Origin: 0-14-0-80-60-11 sp049322355
GTDB lineage: Bacteria; Desulfobacterota; Desulfobaccia; Desulfobaccales; 0-14-0-80-60-11
NCBI GenBank assembly: GCA_049322355.1
Contig: JBMORG010000010.1
Span: 558,001-622,000, forward strand
Direction of reading: 5' to 3'
DNA length: 64,000 bases
How positions within the stretch are numbered: position 1 is the first letter of the stretch; every line of letters begins with the position of its first letter. The position numbers and the translations under genes are program-made. Shown here piece after piece: positions 41,635 through 48,813 of the stretch. The notes beneath the pieces were generated by a model that did no database searches, was not told the DNA's origin, and worked only from the letters and a program-made list of their open reading frames with translations.

Positions 41635-43986
41635 CTAATCATGCAACTCTACTACCGTAACTCCTGGATTCACATCTGCATGCACATCCTTGACCAAAGT
41701 ATGGTGCTTCAGGTGATCCCATAAAGCCCGCTTTAACCTCCCGGTGCCGACGCCGTGGATGATGTCCACTTTTTCGGTGCCGTGGAGCACCGCCTGGTCG
41801 ATGAGCCGGTCCACCAGGGGGAGCGCCTCATCCACCCGCAAGCCCACCAGGTTGAGGCTGGGCAGCCACGCGGGCGGCCGGTGATAACCCGAAGCCGTGC
41901 CGCTTCTGATGGCCTTGGCCGCAGCATTCCCCACCGGCGTCACTTCTTCCGGGCTGACCCGAAGCTTGACGTTCCTCGCCTGGACCTCCAGGCGGCCGTC
42001 CCGGGTGTCGGCGGCTAAAATCTTCCCGGTCAGGTTCAAGGCCGGCAGAAAGACCTGCTGGCCGGGCCGGAACCGGGGAACCGCGGCCGGGGCCGGGGCC
42101 GGTCCTGGGGTCAAGTCTTCCAGCAACTGCGCCTGGCGCCGGGAAAACTCCTGACGCAATTTGCCCCAGGGTTCGGCACCGGCCTTAAGCCTGCGCACGA
42201 TAGCCTTAAATTCGCCCTCCGCGGCCTTGATGCGGGCCAGAGCCTCCTGTTTGGCCTCGTTGACCAGCCGGGTGCGTTCCGTTGCCAACCGGATTTGTTC
42301 CGCTGCCAAATCATGTTGGTGTTGCGCGAGTTCAGCTTCGCGTCGCTTCAGTTCCATCTCTTGATGAGCCAGGTGCTGTTGGGCCGCCTCCACCTGGGCC
42401 AGGAGCCGGTAAGCCCGCAACTCGTCCTGGTTGAGATACCCTTCGGCCATCTCCAAAATCTCTGGCGACAGGCCCATCTCCCGGGCCAGTTTTAAGGCAT
42501 TGGAGGCCCCCACCACCCCGTAGGCCAGGCGGTAAGTGGGCCGCCGGGTCTCCTCGTTGAACACCACCGCCACATTTTCAAAGCCATCGGTCTTTTGGGC
42601 AAAATTCTTTAAGATGGGCAGGTGGGTAGTGGCCGCGCCATAAGCTCCCCGCTGATAGAAGGCCTGGAGCAGGGCCAAGGCCAGGGCGCCGCCTTCCGTG
42701 GGGTCCGTGGCCGTGCCCAACTCATCCAGCAGGATCAGGGCCCGCTCCGGCAGATCGGTGAGCATGGTCAAAGCCCGTTTTAAGTGCGCCGAAAAGGTAC
42801 TCAGGTGCTGGGAGAGGTCCTGGGGGTCGCCGATATCGGCAAAAACCGCATTAAAGGGGCAGAACTCACTGCCTTCGGCCACCGGAATGGGGATGCCGCT
42901 TTGCACCATGAGCGTGAGCAATCCTAAAGTCTTTAAAGCCACGGTCTTGCCGCCGGCATTGGCGCCGGAGATGATGAGAAATCGCCGCTCCGGCGTCAAC
43001 TTGAGATCAATGGGGACTACGTCCGGGGTCCCTTTATTTTCGCGCCGGTTCTGGACCAAAAGGGGGTGCCGGGCCTGGCGGAAATCCACCCCCGGCAGCG
43101 TCCGCCAGATGGGTTCCCGGGCCCGGAATTCCTCGGCAAACCTGGCCTTGGCCTGGATGGCGTCCAGTTCGGCCAACCCCGACAGGGTCTGGCGAATCTC
43201 ATCCAGGTCATTCCGCACCAAGTCGGTGAGCCGACGCAGCACCGCCTCTTCTTCCCGTTTCTCCCGGTTGTGGAGCAGGTTCAAGGCGTTGTTGTGCTCC
43301 ACGATGGCCAGAGGCTCAAGAAACAAAGTGGCCCTGGTTTGGGACTGGTCGTGGATAATGCCTGGGATGGCTCCCTTGTGATCGGCCTTGATGGGAATGA
43401 CATAGCGGCCATTGCGTTGGGAGATTAAGGGGCTTTGGATTACTTCCTGGTAGGCCGGTTGGAAAAAAGTCTGCTTAATCTGGCGGTTGACCTGTTCCCG
43501 GGTGTCGGTGAGCTCCCGGCGTACCTGGGCCAGGGCCGGGGACGCCTGATCCAAAATGAAATTGTGCGGGCTGATGCAATGCTGGATGGTTTCGGCCAGC
43601 GGCGGCAAATCCTTAAGTTTGTCGGCCAGGACGGCCAGGGTCGGGGTCAGCTCATTCCCCAGACCGATGTAGTGCTTGAGTTGCCGGGCGAGGCGCAACA
43701 CCTGCAAGACATCGTTAAAGGCTTCGGCGGGCAGCAGGCTGCCCCGGACGGTAGCCTTGCTCAGCCAGGTGGCCAGCAGGGGAAAATCGCTAAAGGGGAT
43801 GGGGCCTTCGCGGTACTGGAGTTCCCGCAATTCGTGGATTTGCGCAAACGGCGCCTGGACGTGGGGTAGATCGGTGCGAGGCTTAAGAGCGCCCAGAAAT
43901 TCCCGTCCCAGCTCAGAGACGGCATAAGTCTGAACCACCCGGAGAAGTGCGGGAAACTCCAGGGCGGTCAAAGTTGGCTCTGACAT
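41635..43986 (-). CDS. mutS2: Endonuclease MutS2
   Basis: The 783-residue protein has the MutS core (lever and clamp, about residues 1-310), an ABC ATPase with Walker A GANAGGKTVALKTLG (about 335), Walker B LILLDELGTATDPTEG (about 410), a coiled coil, a KOW-like segment, and a C-terminal Smr nuclease domain (about 700-783) with IIHGVGTGRLKRAL. MutS2 proteins suppress recombination or act on stalled ribosomes. The Smr L-D-L-x-G motif here reads LNLVGLRVDEAL, with Asn in place of Asp. It sits between yqeY (33 bp) and dnaG (403 bp). Confidence 0.93.
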   Translation of the reverse strand: MSEPTLTALEFPALLRVVQTYAVSELGREFLGALKPRTDLPHVQAPFAQIHELRELQYREGPIPFSDFPLLATWLSKATVRGSLLPAEAFNDVLQVLRLARQLKHYIGLGNELTPTLAVLADKLKDLPPLAETIQHCISPHNFILDQASPALAQVRRELTDTREQVNRQIKQTFFQPAYQEVIQSPLISQRNGRYVIPIKADHKGAIPGIIHDQSQTRATLFLEPLAIVEHNNALNLLHNREKREEEAVLRRLTDLVRNDLDEIRQTLSGLAELDAIQAKARFAEEFRAREPIWRTLPGVDFRQARHPLLVQNRRENKGTPDVVPIDLKLTPERRFLIISGANAGGKTVALKTLGLLTLMVQSGIPIPVAEGSEFCPFNAVFADIGDPQDLSQHLSTFSAHLKRALTMLTDLPERALILLDELGTATDPTEGGALALALLQAFYQRGAYGAATTHLPILKNFAQKTDGFENVAVVFNEETRRPTYRLAYGVVGASNALKLAREMGLSPEILEMAEGYLNQDELRAYRLLAQVEAAQQHLAHQEMELKRREAELAQHQHDLAAEQIRLATERTRLVNEAKQEALARIKAAEGEFKAIVRRLKAGAEPWGKLRQEFSRRQAQLLEDLTPGPAPAPAAVPRFRPGQQVFLPALNLTGKILAADTRDGRLEVQARNVKLRVSPEEVTPVGNAAAKAIRSGTASGYHRPPAWLPSLNLVGLRVDEALPLVDRLIDQAVLHGTEKVDIIHGVGTGRLKRALWDHLKHHTLVKDVHADVNPGVTVVELHD

Positions 43987-44019
43987 GGCACTCCAGGTTT
44001 CCGTTTTGTGGTGAAGGGT

Positions 44020-44469
44020 CTATGAACCCAGACGCTGCCGCACGATCTCTTGAATCACCTTGCCGTCCGCCCGGCCGGTGAGACGGGCCATGGCGCTTTT
44101 CATTACTTTGCCGAAATCCTTGGGGCCGGAGGCTCCCAATTCGGCGATGACGCTGGCAACTTCGTCTTCCACTTCTTCGAGGCTCAGTTGCGGCGGCAAA
44201 AAAGAGAGGAGGACGCCAAGTTCCTCCTCTTCTCTTCTCGCAAGCTCGGGGCGACCGGCTTTGGTGTACTCTGCCATGGCCTCCCGCCGCTGTTTTACCT
44301 GCGTATTAATGACAGCTTGGAGTTCTGCATCGGTCAATTGGCGTCTGGCGTCCACCTCGCGGTAGCGGATGGCGCTCTTCAACAGCCGCAAGGTGGCCGC
44401 AGTCACCGGTTGTTGGTTTTTGATGGCCTCTTTGAAAGCCTGATCCAGCCGCTCATAAAGGGTGGTCAT
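44020..44469 (-). CDS. GatB/YqeY domain protein
   Basis: The 149-residue helical protein matches the YqeY family (TLYERLDQAFKEAIKNQQ, LRLLKSAIRYREVD, KQRREAMAEYTKAGRPELARREEEE, FLPPQLSLEEVE, KSAMARLTGRADGKVIQEIVRQ). The domain is shared with the tail of GatB, where it binds tRNA; a role for stand-alone YqeY is not known. It starts with a 4-bp overlap with rpsU and lies directly before mutS2. The rpsU-yqeY pair is common across bacteria. Confidence 0.92.
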   Translation of the reverse strand: MTTLYERLDQAFKEAIKNQQPVTAATLRLLKSAIRYREVDARRQLTDAELQAVINTQVKQRREAMAEYTKAGRPELARREEEELGVLLSFLPPQLSLEEVEDEVASVIAELGASGPKDFGKVMKSAMARLTGRADGKVIQEIVRQRLGS

Positions 44470-44666
44470 GAGCCCTCAATTTTCCGCAGCTTCTTCAAAG
44501 CCCGTTTTTTGGCCGCCAAAATTTTCTTTTTTCGCTTGATGCTGGGCTTTTCGTAATGTTCCCGTTTGCGAATCTCAGAGAGAATCCCGGCCTTTTCGCA
44601 TTGCTTCTTAAAGCGCTTTAAGGCGACCTCGAAAGGTTCGTTGGGTTTTACCCTGACGCCGGGCAT
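44466..44666 (-). CDS. rpsU: 30S ribosomal protein S21
   Basis: The 66-residue basic protein begins MPGVRVKPNEPFEVALKRFKK and has CEKAGILSEIRKREHYEKPS followed by a Lys-rich tail, all typical of S21. It sits on the 30S platform and helps base-pairing of the 16S 3' end with mRNA. A GGGAGGAGG ribosome site precedes the ATG. It heads the macromolecular-synthesis operon, as in E. coli, but with yqeY and mutS2 inserted before dnaG and rpoD. Confidence 0.97.
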   Translation of the reverse strand: MPGVRVKPNEPFEVALKRFKKQCEKAGILSEIRKREHYEKPSIKRKKKILAAKKRALKKLRKIEGS

Positions 44667-44782
44667 CCATTTCGCCTCCTCCCGTTGTCAGATGGCACCT
44701 ATCGTCCTACCCTTCAGATTATTCCATTATCGTTATATGAAGAAAACTGGCAGGTCGATAAGGTGATCGTCTAAAAACATTT

Positions 44783-44812
44783 ATTCTTTATCATCTATTA
44801 AGAAACTGTCAA
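44783..44812 (-). promoter_or_regulatory. Candidate promoter of the rpsU-rpoD operon
   Basis: Minus-strand TTGACA (44812-44807, perfect) is followed 18 bases later by AAGAAT (44788-44783, four of six). The start near 44776 would give a leader of about 110 bases before rpsU. Confidence 0.5.
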
Positions 44813-44929
44813 GAGTTTTTGTGATAAAAGTTAAGAGAGCAATTCTCGGGGCGGTGAAAAAGTTCTTGCCTTGAGGCCTCTTCAATAGCGTATCATAAAG
44901 CATCAAGAATTATATTACCGGGGAGCCTT

Positions 44930-45871
44930 ATGACGATCACAAATCTGAGATGGCTTTTGGGTGCTCTGGCGGTCTGGCTTATACTGACAACTGGATGCGT
45001 CACAGTGAAGGTGAGTCTGTTTGAGGAACCGGCCCCTTTGAAAGAGAAAACCATCTCGGGATATGCACGGGACAAAATTTTGCTCATGGATGTCTCCGGG
45101 ATTATCCTGGAGGGCCCCCACCGCATTCTGGGTTTGACCCGAGGGGTCACCTCCCCCAGCCGAATCAAGGAGGAGCTGGTTAAAGCTGCCCAGGATAAAC
45201 GTATTAAGGCAGTGGTCTTGAAGATTAACTCTCCGGGAGGCACTGTGAGCGCTGCAGATGTAATCCTTCATGAACTCAAGGCTTTCAAGGCGGAAAAAGG
45301 CGTGCCGGTGGTGGTGTGTCTCCAGGGTCTGGCCGCCTCCGGTGGGTACTACGTGGCCCAGGCCGGGGATACTATCATTGCCTATCCCACTTGCGTCACC
45401 GGTTCCATCGGGGTCATCGCCATGAAGTTCAATCTCCGGGGGCTGATGGACAAAGTGGGGGTGGACGAAGACATGGTCAAGAGCGGCAAGTGGAAGGATT
45501 TCTGGTCGCCGTTTAGACCCGCAACCCCCCAGGAGAAAGAGATGATGCAACACATCATCGATGATTTTTACCGGAACTTCGTGGACGTGGTGGCCCAGGG
45601 CCGGAAGTTGAGCCTGACGGCGACCCGGGGAGTGGCCGACGGACGCATCTTCACGGCCGCCCAGGCCCGAGACCTGGGGTTGGTGGATCAACTGGGGTAT
45701 CTGGACGACGCCATCGAGTTGGCCCGGGCCAAAGCGGGTTTGGAAACCGGCGCCAGGGTTATAACTTACCATCGCCCTGGCAGTTATAAGCCGACGATTT
45801 ACTCTTTAATGCCTGATTTGGACATGATTGGCCCCCAATTCTTGTACCTGTGGTGGAGCGGGAGCACCTGA
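44930..45871 (+). CDS. sppA: Signal peptide peptidase, short SppA type
   Basis: The 313-residue serine protease of family S49 has an N-terminal hydrophobic segment (about residues 7-22) ending in LTTGC, which may be a lipobox, and a protease domain with INSPGGTVSAAD (about 102), the catalytic Ser in LAASGGYYVAQ (about 140) and the Lys in KSGKWKDFWSP (about 191). It has a single S49 domain like the Bacillus enzyme rather than the duplicated E. coli form. SppA degrades cleaved signal peptides in the membrane. The ATG has GGGGAG five bases upstream. Confidence 0.92.
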   Translation: MTITNLRWLLGALAVWLILTTGCVTVKVSLFEEPAPLKEKTISGYARDKILLMDVSGIILEGPHRILGLTRGVTSPSRIKEELVKAAQDKRIKAVVLKINSPGGTVSAADVILHELKAFKAEKGVPVVVCLQGLAASGGYYVAQAGDTIIAYPTCVTGSIGVIAMKFNLRGLMDKVGVDEDMVKSGKWKDFWSPFRPATPQEKEMMQHIIDDFYRNFVDVVAQGRKLSLTATRGVADGRIFTAAQARDLGLVDQLGYLDDAIELARAKAGLETGARVITYHRPGSYKPTIYSLMPDLDMIGPQFLYLWWSGST

Positions 45872-46179
45872 TATTGAGATTTTCCCCCAAAATATATTTA
45901 AGGGTTTGCGCCCGGCAGCCGATAAGGAATATAAGGGGGGATGGCAATCGACAGGGCAGGGGAGGCCTAAAACCGAAACCCTTTGCGGCACGCCGGTGCT
46001 TTCCTGCGGAAAGAAAATAAATTTAAATTTGAATGCATTGCAGTCCCACCTTTCAGGTCAGGATGGGGAATTGGTGACAATAAATATAAGCTTGGAGATA
46101 TCGAACCTAACGGCTTGGCGCCTGCGGCTGCTGCCGGATAATTGAGGCTGAACCGGGGTCTTGATGCTTCCCTAATTTA
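45872..46179 (+). other. Gap between sppA and flgM with a sigma-28 site
   Basis: This 308-bp gap holds the sigma-28-like promoter at 45899-45925. The part from 45940 to 46179 would be a leader of about 240 bases; a frame 45828-46145 crosses it but starts inside sppA and has no recognisable product. A hairpin CTTTCC-TGC-GGAAAG lies near 46000. Confidence 0.6.
45899..45925 (+). promoter_or_regulatory. Sigma-28 (FliA)-type promoter upstream of flgM
   Basis: TAAG (45899-45902), 15 bases, and a perfect GCCGATAA (45918-45925) match the sigma-28 consensus TAAA-N15-GCCGATAA in 11 of 12 positions with exact spacing. It lies in intergenic DNA and points to flgM. FlgM genes are normally under sigma-28 control, so the site and the gene call support each other. 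Confidence 0.65.
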
Positions 46180-46464
46180 ATGACCAAACGCGAGAAAAAG
46201 AAATCTAGCAGCAGTAAGCCGTCGGTTAAAAATAACAAAAACGGCAAAGGAAAGGGTCTGTCGCGGCGCCGGGTCGCTAAAAATGCCACTCTTACGGGAA
46301 ATGCCAAGTTGATCGAGCACGTTCGCCAAATTATCTCTGAAACTCCTGAGATCAGGGCCGATAAAGTTGCTCCTATACAGGCAGCTGTGGAGCAGGGCAC
46401 CTATTCCATCGACGTCCGGAAGTTAGCCAATATCATCATTGCCGAACTGCTATTGGACCACTGA
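46180..46464 (+). CDS. flgM: Anti-sigma-28 factor FlgM
   Basis: The 94-residue protein has a disordered, Lys/Ser-rich N-terminal half and a C-terminal FlgM domain: KLIEHVRQIISETPEIRADKV, then APIQAAVEQGTYSIDVRKLANIII. The ADKV...GTY-x-V/I-D signature is diagnostic. FlgM binds FliA to hold back late flagellar genes until the hook is complete, when it is exported. No other flagellar gene lies in the window, so this is an orphan gene. An in-frame stop 18 bases upstream fixes the start at this ATG, which has no strong ribosome site. Confidence 0.85.
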   Translation: MTKREKKKSSSSKPSVKNNKNGKGKGLSRRRVAKNATLTGNAKLIEHVRQIISETPEIRADKVAPIQAAVEQGTYSIDVRKLANIIIAELLLDH

Positions 46465-46539
46465 TATCCTGACATTAGACCTCCCTGTCGCTTCCCCCTG
46501 AAACCGAACGCCAGCAGAATCCTGTTTATTTAATGGAGG

Positions 46540-47664
46540 TTAACCGTAAGTCAGCCGATGCCGGCGTTGGAGCAGCAAGGCCGCGGCTTCTTCCACTTCC
46601 TCCAGTCTGGTGGGGACCCCTACGCTGAAGCGTACTGCTCCCCGGGCCAAGGGCGGAGGCACGCCCATGGCTGCCAGCACCGGGGATACAGCTTCCTGGC
46701 CGGAGTGGCAGGCCGATCCCAGGGAAGCGGCGACCTCCGGCAAACCACCCATGAGGTAGCTTCCGGAGAGATCCGGAAAGGATACGTTGAGGGTATTGGG
46801 TAGGCGTTCCACTTCCGGGCCGTTGAGGGTGAGGCCGGGGACTCCATTGCGCAGCAGTTCATGGAGCCGGTCCCGCAGCCTCCGTAATTGGGTCGAAACG
46901 TTGGGCAATCGTTCCCGGGCCAGACGGCAGGCTTCCCCCAGTCCCACCATATAAGGAACATTTTCGGTGCCGGCCCGGCGGCCTCGCTCCTGGGAGGCCC
47001 CGTGGAGCAGGGGAACGAAGGTCGCACCGGGCCTCACATACAAGGCTCCGACGCCTTTGGGGGCGTAACACTTGTGACCCGCCACCGTAAGGAAATCCAC
47101 CTGCAATTCATCCACGTTGACGTTGATCTTGCCCACGCTCTGCGCAGCATCGGTATGGAACTTCACCCCCGCTTCCCGGGCCAGGGTCCCAATCTCCCGG
47201 ATGGGCTGGATGGCCCCGGTCTCATTATTGGCGTGCATCACGCTGATCAGGATGGTATCGGGCTTCAGGGCCCGGCGCAGTTCATCCAGGTCCAACAGGC
47301 CGGTGCCGTCCACCGGCAGTATTGTGAGACCGAATCCCTGGGACTGCAGATACCGGCAGGGGGTCAGCACCGCCGGATGTTCCGTAGCCACAGTGATGAT
47401 ATGCCCGCGGCCGTGATGGTGGGCCACACCCTTAATCACCGTATTGTTGGCTTCGGTGGCGCCGCTGGTGAACACTATATCTTCAGGGCCGCATCCCAGC
47501 AATGCGGCCACTTCCCCCCGGGCTTTCTGCACCGCTGCCCGGGCGCGCTGGCCCAGGGGATAGTCGCAGCTGGGATTGCCAAACTCCCCCACCAAAAACG
47601 GTTCTATGGCCCAAAAAACCTCTGGGGCCAAGGGAGTGGTGGCGTTGTAATCTAAATAAATCAT
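46540..47664 (-). CDS. Cysteine desulfurase (NifS/IscS-like)
   Basis: The 374-residue PLP enzyme takes sulfur from cysteine for Fe-S clusters or thiolation. It starts MIYLDYNATTP; FTSGATEANNTVIKG (about 70), HTDAAQSVGKINV (about 175), the PLP lysine in VAGHKCYAPKGVGAL (about 200) and the sulfur-accepting Cys in GSACHSGQEAVSP (about 322) are all present. The short loop after the Cys places it nearer the NifS/IscS group. ATG at 47664 with GAGG upstream was preferred over the frame start 21 bases before. No IscU gene follows; it may supply sulfur to LarE- or PP-loop-type proteins. Confidence 0.92.
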   Translation of the reverse strand: MIYLDYNATTPLAPEVFWAIEPFLVGEFGNPSCDYPLGQRARAAVQKARGEVAALLGCGPEDIVFTSGATEANNTVIKGVAHHHGRGHIITVATEHPAVLTPCRYLQSQGFGLTILPVDGTGLLDLDELRRALKPDTILISVMHANNETGAIQPIREIGTLAREAGVKFHTDAAQSVGKINVNVDELQVDFLTVAGHKCYAPKGVGALYVRPGATFVPLLHGASQERGRRAGTENVPYMVGLGEACRLARERLPNVSTQLRRLRDRLHELLRNGVPGLTLNGPEVERLPNTLNVSFPDLSGSYLMGGLPEVAASLGSACHSGQEAVSPVLAAMGVPPPLARGAVRFSVGVPTRLEEVEEAAALLLQRRHRLTYG

Positions 47665-47722
47665 GGCCGTTTCCTCTCTAAGCAAGTCTATCTTAGTTTT
47701 TGTTGATCACAGCTAAACCTGA

Positions 47723-47752
47723 TTGACAGCGGGAATAGGGCTTTGATATTGT
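47723..47752 (+). promoter_or_regulatory. Candidate promoter of plsC-type gene
   Basis: A perfect TTGACA (47723-47728) is 18 bases from TATTGT (47747-47752). The start near 47759 leaves only 17 bases before the ATG at 47776, and no Shine-Dalgarno sequence is seen in it. Confidence 0.5.
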
Positions 47753-47775
47753 AACTTAAAACAAAGCCTGCCTCT

Positions 47776-48384
47776 ATGAGCCGATCTCTTTCTCCCGCCT
47801 TTTATCGCTTCGGTCGCTGGCTAACGCGGCAAACCCTAGGTCGGCTTTTCACCCTGCGGGTAGAAGGCTTGGAGTACCTGCCCACAACAGGACCTGCGAT
47901 TATCTGCCCTAAGCACCAGCGCTGGGAAGATATCCCTGTCATCGGTATGGCGCTGCCCCCGCCTTTGCACTACATCGCCAAGGTGGAGCTCTTCCAGCAG
48001 CCACTGGTTCGGGAGTTACTGGGGGCCTGGGGCGGGGTACCGGTGGACCGGAAAAACCCCCGGGCCACCCTGTCGTCTTTCAGGCGCCTCCTGCCGCTTT
48101 TGAGCAACCGGGCCTTCATCGTGTTATTCCCCGAGGGCACCTATTTTACTGGCAGGGTCGGCCCCGGCAAGCGCCGTCTTATTCAACTGCTCCTCAAATT
48201 GCAGGGTCAGGATGGCCTGAATCACCTGCCTTTTGTGCCCGTAGGGGTGTATTATGAACCCTGGGCCTGGGGCTATACCGCTCACGTACGGCTGGGTCCA
48301 CCGTTGACGGCCCCCAGCCCCCGCCAGGCTTCCGACTTGACCGAAGCCCTCATGTCTTCCATCGCCCGGCTCTCAGGATTTTAG
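47776..48384 (+). CDS. 1-acyl-sn-glycerol-3-phosphate acyltransferase (PlsC family)
   Basis: The 202-residue protein has the acyltransferase motifs: H-x4-D in CPKHQRWEDIPV (about residues 53-64), a middle basic motif GGVPVDRKNPRATL, and FPEGTYFTG (about 118). It is expected to convert lysophosphatidate to phosphatidate at the inner face of the membrane, or to act on related lipids. A short amphipathic start rather than a long signal anchors it. It is a single gene divergent from the cysteine desulfurase, with its own promoter. Confidence 0.88.
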   Translation: MSRSLSPAFYRFGRWLTRQTLGRLFTLRVEGLEYLPTTGPAIICPKHQRWEDIPVIGMALPPPLHYIAKVELFQQPLVRELLGAWGGVPVDRKNPRATLSSFRRLLPLLSNRAFIVLFPEGTYFTGRVGPGKRRLIQLLLKLQGQDGLNHLPFVPVGVYYEPWAWGYTAHVRLGPPLTAPSPRQASDLTEALMSSIARLSGF

Positions 48385-48813
48385 CACTCCATTATCAGCT
48401 GCAAAATTTCTTGTAAAAAATACGCAAAGGGGGTGATTTCTTCAAAAGAAGTCTTATTTTTATGTCAGACCAGGAAATTCCTCGCGCTCGAATTTTTCCA
48501 GGGGGTGACTCATGAGAACCGGCTGGCAATTCCTGTCGTGGAGATGGTGGTTGATACATTCCCTGGGCGTTGCATTGATTTATACTGCCGGGCGTCTGAC
48601 CGCCACCTTTTAAAGGTTTCCACGAACCTTTGTCATGCGCTTTTTCCCAGGGCAGGCTGGCTCATCCCCAAGACATTATATCATCATGATCCTCTCCGGC
48701 CTTTCCATGGTTTTGCCCCTATAACGTGATGTTTTCTAGAAGAGGCGATGTTTGCGGGGCGGGTGCCTTACCAAATCCGGCTTATATGGATTAGAGGCGC
48801 AGTATCGTCACCC
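48385..48813. other. Gap without a convincing gene
   Basis: This 429-bp stretch between plsC and the ThiD-ThiN gene holds no repeat of families A-D. A frame 48433-48729 has no protein-like character. A 33-codon frame at 48512-48613 has a GGGGGTGA sequence just ahead of its ATG and codes for a hydrophobic peptide; it is listed separately as a candidate. Confidence 0.5.
48512..48613 (+). CDS. Candidate 33-residue hydrophobic peptide
   Basis: ATG at 48512 follows AGGGGGTGACTC, a passable ribosome site at a short spacing. The product has a Trp/Leu-rich part (FLSWRWWLIHSLGVALIY) that could form one membrane helix, with Arg on both sides. It is not recognised, and a chance frame is at least as likely. 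Confidence 0.2.
   Translation: MRTGWQFLSWRWWLIHSLGVALIYTAGRLTATF

Noticed and set aside
41373..41642. Open frame of 89 codons on the minus strand between mutS2 and dnaG
   Set aside because: It reads straight through repeats D and B, and the product (PLDGGG, PPTPNPLPP) is the usual translation of such palindromes.
45828..46145. Open frame of 105 codons after sppA
   Set aside because: It begins inside sppA in another frame, has no ribosome site and no protein-like pattern. The sigma-28-like promoter lies within it.
46357..46364. GCCGATAA inside flgM with TGAA at the right spacing
   Set aside because: It is produced by the codons of the conserved Ala-Asp-Lys and points downstream to no gene on the same strand.
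48433..48729. Open frame of 98 codons in the gap after plsC
   Set aside because: No ribosome site, irregular composition and no known motif.
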